From: SAT2750 sp964476375
Lineage (GTDB): Bacteria; Planctomycetota; Planctomycetia; Pirellulales; Pirellulaceae
NCBI GenBank assembly: GCA_964476375.1
Contig: CAYYZW010000122.1
Location: 1 to 8,101 of the forward strand
Direction of reading: 5' to 3'
DNA: 8,101 nt
Shown here: positions 5,316 to 8,101 of the stretch, piece by piece
How the letters are laid out: every line of letters begins with the position of its first letter
Numbering within the stretch: the stretch's first letter is position 1
The notes under the pieces: generated by a model
Told to the model about the DNA's origin: nothing
What the model saw: only the letters and a program-made list of their open reading frames with translations
Databases searched by the model: none
Translations under genes and position numbers: made by a program

Positions 5316-7493
5316 CTATTCCTTGCCACGGGCCTCAAGCAACTGCCCGACGGCGATCACCATCCGCGGCGATGCTGAGGGAGAATTGCTGAGAATCCCT
5401 GACACAGAGCGAATGGTACGGTCAGCACGCTCCAGGTATTCCTCGTTTTCAAGCTCGCGGGCCAGCGTGAGCAGGTTCTGGACAGAGACCGAGTTCCCCG
5501 AGGGCTGGGCACCGTCGACAGGGTTCTTCCCCCGTGCCAGCAGGGATTCATGGTCATTGGATGTGAAGAAAAAACCGCTGTTGGTATCGTCCCAGTAGAG
5601 TTCAAGCTGGATCTTCATCAGCCGATCTGCCTCATCAAGCCACTCCTTCTTGCCGGTTGCCCGGTGCAGGGAAAGCAGGCCCTCGACCAGGAAAGCATAA
5701 TCGACAAGGTAAGCATTGAGCTTTGCTTCCCCGCCGCGAAACGTCCGCAACAAACGCCCTTCCTGATCGGAAAGTTGTTCCAGCACGAACGTTGCCGCTT
5801 TCTCAGCCGTTTCGAGGTAACCTGGTTTTTCCAGTATCCGTCCGGCATCGGCAAAACCACGGATCATCAACCCGTTCCAGCTGGTCAGGACCTTGTCGTC
5901 CGTTAACGGCCGAACACGTTCTGCCCGTCGTGTAAAGAGCTGCTGGCGAATGGGCAGAAATTTCGCTTCCAGCTGCTGTCGCCTCATCTCGTAATTCGGC
6001 GCCAGCTCCGCCCGGGTCTCCGAGAGCATGGGCACATAGTATTCCTCTTCGAAATTCGGCTCATCATTGATCCCGTAGACCCTGGCAAACAGGCTGTAGT
6101 CCACAGCCGAAAGCTGCTCTTCCAGCTGTTTCTTTTCCCAGCGATAGAAACGCCCTTCCTCCCCCTCCGAGTCGGCATCGAGCGCGGAATAGAAACCCCC
6201 GTGTTCACCGGTCATTTCACGCGTGATAAAAGCCAGCATCTCCTCGACCACCTGCCGGTACTCCTCGTCCCCGGTCAGCTTGTAGGCCTCGCTGTAAACG
6301 CTTGCCAGCTGGCCGTTGTCGTAGAGCATCTTTTCGAAGTGGGGGATCAGCCAGAATCGGTCGACGCTGTAACGGTGAAAACCGCCTCCCAGGTGGTCCC
6401 GGATCCCCCCCATGGCCATCCGATCCAGCTGACGGACCAGCATCACCCATTCGGGTAACTCCTTGATCTCTCCCTCGGCATGCTGTAGCCGGTAAATAAG
6501 AAAGTCGAGATTGGAGGGAGAGGGGAACTTGGGCCGCATCGGCTCGGCAGGAGAAAACCCGAATCCTCCATGTTCGACGTCAAATTGCTGTCGCAGGGAT
6601 TGGACGGTATTGTCCAGGACATCTTTGCCAAGAGGTGTGAGCGACCCGGGACGCCTCCCATCCAGGTCCGTCTTGACGTATTCAGCCAGCTTCTTGCCAT
6701 CCGCCTCGAGAACCTCGGGCATCTCTTTCCATGCATTCTGGACTTTCTCTATCAAGGGCAGGAATCCCATGATTCCCTCCCGGTCGCCGTCACGTGCGGG
6801 AAAGTAGGAACCGCCAAAAAAGGGTTCCGCCCCCGGTGTCATGAAGACACTCATCGGCCAGCCACCGCGACCATTGATCAACACGGTCGCCCGCATGTAA
6901 ATCTGGTCGATGTCCGGCCGTTCCTCGCGATCCACCTTGATGCAGATAAAGTGCTCGTTGAGGTACTTGGCAATCTCCTCGTCCATGAAAGATTCATGCT
7001 CCATCACGTGGCACCAGTGACAGCTGGAATAGCCAATGGAGAGAAAGACCACCTTGTTTTCCTTTTTCGCCTTCTCAAAAGCCTCTTCACCCCAGGGATA
7101 CCAGTCGACCGGATTATGAGCGTGCATTAAGAGGTAGGGACTGGTTTCATCCACCAGACGGTTGGTATGTTTCTTGTCGGTGGTTTGTTTCGCTCCTTTG
7201 GCTGCCTCCTCCTGCTGGCCTGTCTCCTCCTGCTGGCCTGGCTCCTGCTGCCCAGCCGGCTCTTCCTGCTGGCCTGGCTCCTGCTGCTGGCCTGGCTCCT
7301 CCTGCCCAGTCGGTTCTTCCTGCTCGACTGGCTCTTCCTGCTCGACTGGATCCGGGTCGGGAACGCCTGGAATGGATAATGGCTGTTCGCCGATAGCATG
7401 GTCAGCATCCGGGGCCGCTGGCGGATCCCCGGGGCGACATCCCCAGCTCATAACAAGGAGAAGCAGGAAGCAAGGAAGGGAATTTTTTTTCAC
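5316..7493 (-). CDS. DUF255 (YyaL/SPATA20-type) thioredoxin-like lipoprotein
   Basis: From GTG 7493 the product is 725 residues: a signal peptide (KK, then LPCFLLLLVMSWGC, with Cys19 as a possible lipid site), a Q/E/P repeat linker (48-95), a thioredoxin-like domain (about 110-235), then an alpha/alpha-barrel-like region to the end. Family motifs are clear: SPYLLMHAHNPVDWYPWG, CHWCHVM with Cys158 and Cys161, VDREERPDID (187-196), GRGGWP (208-213), HLGGGFHRYS (367-376), PHFEKMLYD (384-392), ALDADSEGEEG (437-447), DDKVLTSWNGLM and PSGNSV (664-669). The biochemical activity of this family is not settled. The frame extends to an ATG at 7568, but that reading buries the signal peptide 25 residues in. 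GTG fits better and has GGTGA 4 bases upstream. The lipobox is weak (SWGC), so lipidation is inferred. Only about 56 residues follow PSGNSV, shorter than I recall for typical members. The stop is TAG. Confidence 0.93.
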   Translation of the reverse strand: MKKNSLPCFLLLLVMSWGCRPGDPPAAPDADHAIGEQPLSIPGVPDPDPVEQEEPVEQEEPTGQEEPGQQQEPGQQEEPAGQQEPGQQEETGQQEEAAKGAKQTTDKKHTNRLVDETSPYLLMHAHNPVDWYPWGEEAFEKAKKENKVVFLSIGYSSCHWCHVMEHESFMDEEIAKYLNEHFICIKVDREERPDIDQIYMRATVLINGRGGWPMSVFMTPGAEPFFGGSYFPARDGDREGIMGFLPLIEKVQNAWKEMPEVLEADGKKLAEYVKTDLDGRRPGSLTPLGKDVLDNTVQSLRQQFDVEHGGFGFSPAEPMRPKFPSPSNLDFLIYRLQHAEGEIKELPEWVMLVRQLDRMAMGGIRDHLGGGFHRYSVDRFWLIPHFEKMLYDNGQLASVYSEAYKLTGDEEYRQVVEEMLAFITREMTGEHGGFYSALDADSEGEEGRFYRWEKKQLEEQLSAVDYSLFARVYGINDEPNFEEEYYVPMLSETRAELAPNYEMRRQQLEAKFLPIRQQLFTRRAERVRPLTDDKVLTSWNGLMIRGFADAGRILEKPGYLETAEKAATFVLEQLSDQEGRLLRTFRGGEAKLNAYLVDYAFLVEGLLSLHRATGKKEWLDEADRLMKIQLELYWDDTNSGFFFTSNDHESLLARGKNPVDGAQPSGNSVSVQNLLTLARELENEEYLERADRTIRSVSGILSNSPSASPRMVIAVGQLLEARGKE
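7209..7352 (-). repeat. Eight tandem hexapeptide (18-bp) repeats in the lipoprotein linker
   Basis: Residues 48-95 of the DUF255 lipoprotein are eight six-residue units: DPVEQE, EPVEQE, EPTGQE, EPGQQQ, EPGQQE, EPAGQQ, EPGQQE, ETGQQE. The DNA repeats are close to an 18-base period. They form an acidic, proline- and glutamine-rich disordered spacer between the membrane anchor and the folded domain. Such repeats can gain or lose units by slippage without breaking the frame. Confidence 0.9.
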
Positions 7494-7565
7494 GGAATCA
7501 CCATGCGCCAAAAAAGGAATTACCTCGGCCCGCGGGCATCCAACCCAGACAGGGACAGACGGTAA

Positions 7566-7586
7566 CAACGATACCGCATGTCGTTG
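7566..7586. other. Short inverted repeat between the two minus-strand genes
   Basis: CAACGA at 7566-7571 and TCGTTG at 7581-7586 are perfect complements around a 9-base centre. On the plus strand two more pairs (one G-U) can form inside. It lies in the 118-base gap after the acidic protein gene and before the DUF255 gene. No T-tract follows on the minus strand, so a terminator is doubtful. An operator or a chance repeat is equally possible. I see no clear promoter in the gap. Confidence 0.25.
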
Positions 7587-7611
7587 CCAGAGAAAAGCAA
7601 ACCGGTGTGGA

Positions 7612-8101
7612 CTACTTGAAGTTATTAAGGAAGGACTTCAAGTCGTCATCATCACCATCTGTCGCTGGGGGGGGTTGCTGCTCGGGATCCACAAGTTCTA
7701 GTTCCTCCACAGGCCCCTGGTCGGCAGGAGCCGCATTGGTCGGCGGCATTTCATCTAGATCCACCAGTTCCAGAACATCATTATCCTGGGCGGCAGCGGC
7801 CGGTTCTGTCATCGCACCCAGGTCCAGCGGCGGTTCCGCCTCAGCAGCGGCCGGTTCTGCGATCGCCCCCAGGTCCAGCGGCGGTTCCGCCTGGGGAGTA
7901 TCCTCTGCAAGCTGCTCGGTAAACATAGCATTCAGGTCAATCTCGGCATCCACATCCTGTACGGCGGGAGCCTGCACCTCGGCGGGAGTCTCGCCCGGAG
8001 CCTCAGGAACCTCCCTCTCGGTGGTCTCCAGTTCACCAATTTCTACCGGGGTTTCCTCTGTTCCCCCGGCCAGTTCCATCAGCGATCCCAGGTTCAAATC
8101 T
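7612..8101 (-). CDS. Acidic repeat-rich protein, C-terminal part (runs off window)
   Basis: About 162 residues of the C-terminus are visible. The sequence is low-complexity, rich in Glu, Asp, Ala and Pro, with no hydrophobic helix and no recognisable domain. It is built from short linear motifs: DLNLGSLMELAGG at the edge and IDLNAMFTEQLAED further on look like copies of one motif. AEPPLDLGA(I/M)(A/T)EPAAA occurs twice in tandem, and LELVD followed by PP occurs twice (VLELVDLDEMPP and ELELVDPEQQPP). The end is DDDDLKSFLNNFK, an acidic run followed by a short amphipathic helix that may be a docking peptide. A TTG at 8097 could be read as a start, but the motif continues through it (DLNL), so the gene more likely extends beyond the window. 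The stop is TAG. It lies 118 bases upstream of the DUF255 gene on the same strand. The function is unknown, and the visible part looks like a disordered tail. Confidence 0.75.
   Translation of the reverse strand, partial: DLNLGSLMELAGGTEETPVEIGELETTEREVPEAPGETPAEVQAPAVQDVDAEIDLNAMFTEQLAEDTPQAEPPLDLGAIAEPAAAEAEPPLDLGAMTEPAAAAQDNDVLELVDLDEMPPTNAAPADQGPVEELELVDPEQQPPPATDGDDDDLKSFLNNFK
7793..7894 (-). repeat. Two 51-bp tandem direct repeats in the acidic protein gene
   Basis: Copies at 7793-7843 and 7844-7894 match at 46 of 51 bases by eye. Each encodes the 17-residue unit containing AEPPLDLGA followed by EPAAA. The unit length is a multiple of three, so the duplication keeps the frame. It looks like a fairly recent duplication within the disordered tail. 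Confidence 0.88.

Noticed and set aside
6570..7130. 186-codon plus-strand frame
   Set aside because: It lies wholly inside the DUF255 gene on the other strand and has no family features.
7494..7568. 25-residue N-terminal extension of the DUF255 protein from ATG 7568
   Set aside because: It would place a good signal peptide (KK followed by a hydrophobic run and Cys) internally. GTG 7493 gives it the correct position.
7162..7701. Cysteine-rich repeated protein on the plus strand
   Set aside because: The CWPGS-type repeats are simply the complement of the Q/E/P linker repeats of the lipoprotein.
7209..7894. Repeat clusters considered as CRISPR
   Set aside because: Both clusters are in-frame coding repeats with no spacers between units and no cas genes nearby.

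Overview
The window looks like ordinary chromosomal DNA from a GC-rich Gram-negative bacterium. I lean towards a planctomycete. That is inference from the protein styles: a lipoprotein with a long Q/E/P linker, small helical proteins of unknown function, and weak or absent Shine-Dalgarno sites before several genes. It is not proven by any marker gene. I see no tRNA, rRNA, CRISPR array, insertion sequence or phage gene.

Layout from left to right. A complete transketolase gene lies on the minus strand (13-2037). A 226-base divergent spacer follows, holding an AT-rich inverted repeat. On the plus strand comes a small conserved-looking helical protein gene (2264-2734) split by an in-frame amber codon at 2423-2425, with a GC-rich hairpin over its end. 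Then come a 72-residue SlyX-like coiled-coil protein (2835-3053), an APC-superfamily amino acid permease (3141-4553), and a four-helix membrane protein of unknown function (4653-5303) with its own candidate promoter. Only 12 bases separate this last gene from the end of a convergent minus-strand gene (5316-7493). That gene encodes a probable exported lipoprotein of the DUF255/YyaL family: a thioredoxin-like domain followed by an alpha/alpha-barrel-like domain, with a hexapeptide-repeat linker after the signal peptide. At the right edge is the C-terminal part of an acidic, repeat-rich protein (7612 to the edge), also on the minus strand.

The genes do not form an obvious pathway. Transketolase is central carbon metabolism, the permease is nutrient uptake, and the DUF255 protein is probably an envelope protein with a redox-type motif. 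I found no convincing new multi-gene system. The items most worth a second look are the amber-interrupted gene, the repeat-built linker and shortened C-terminus of the DUF255 lipoprotein, and the tandem repeats in the acidic protein at the edge.
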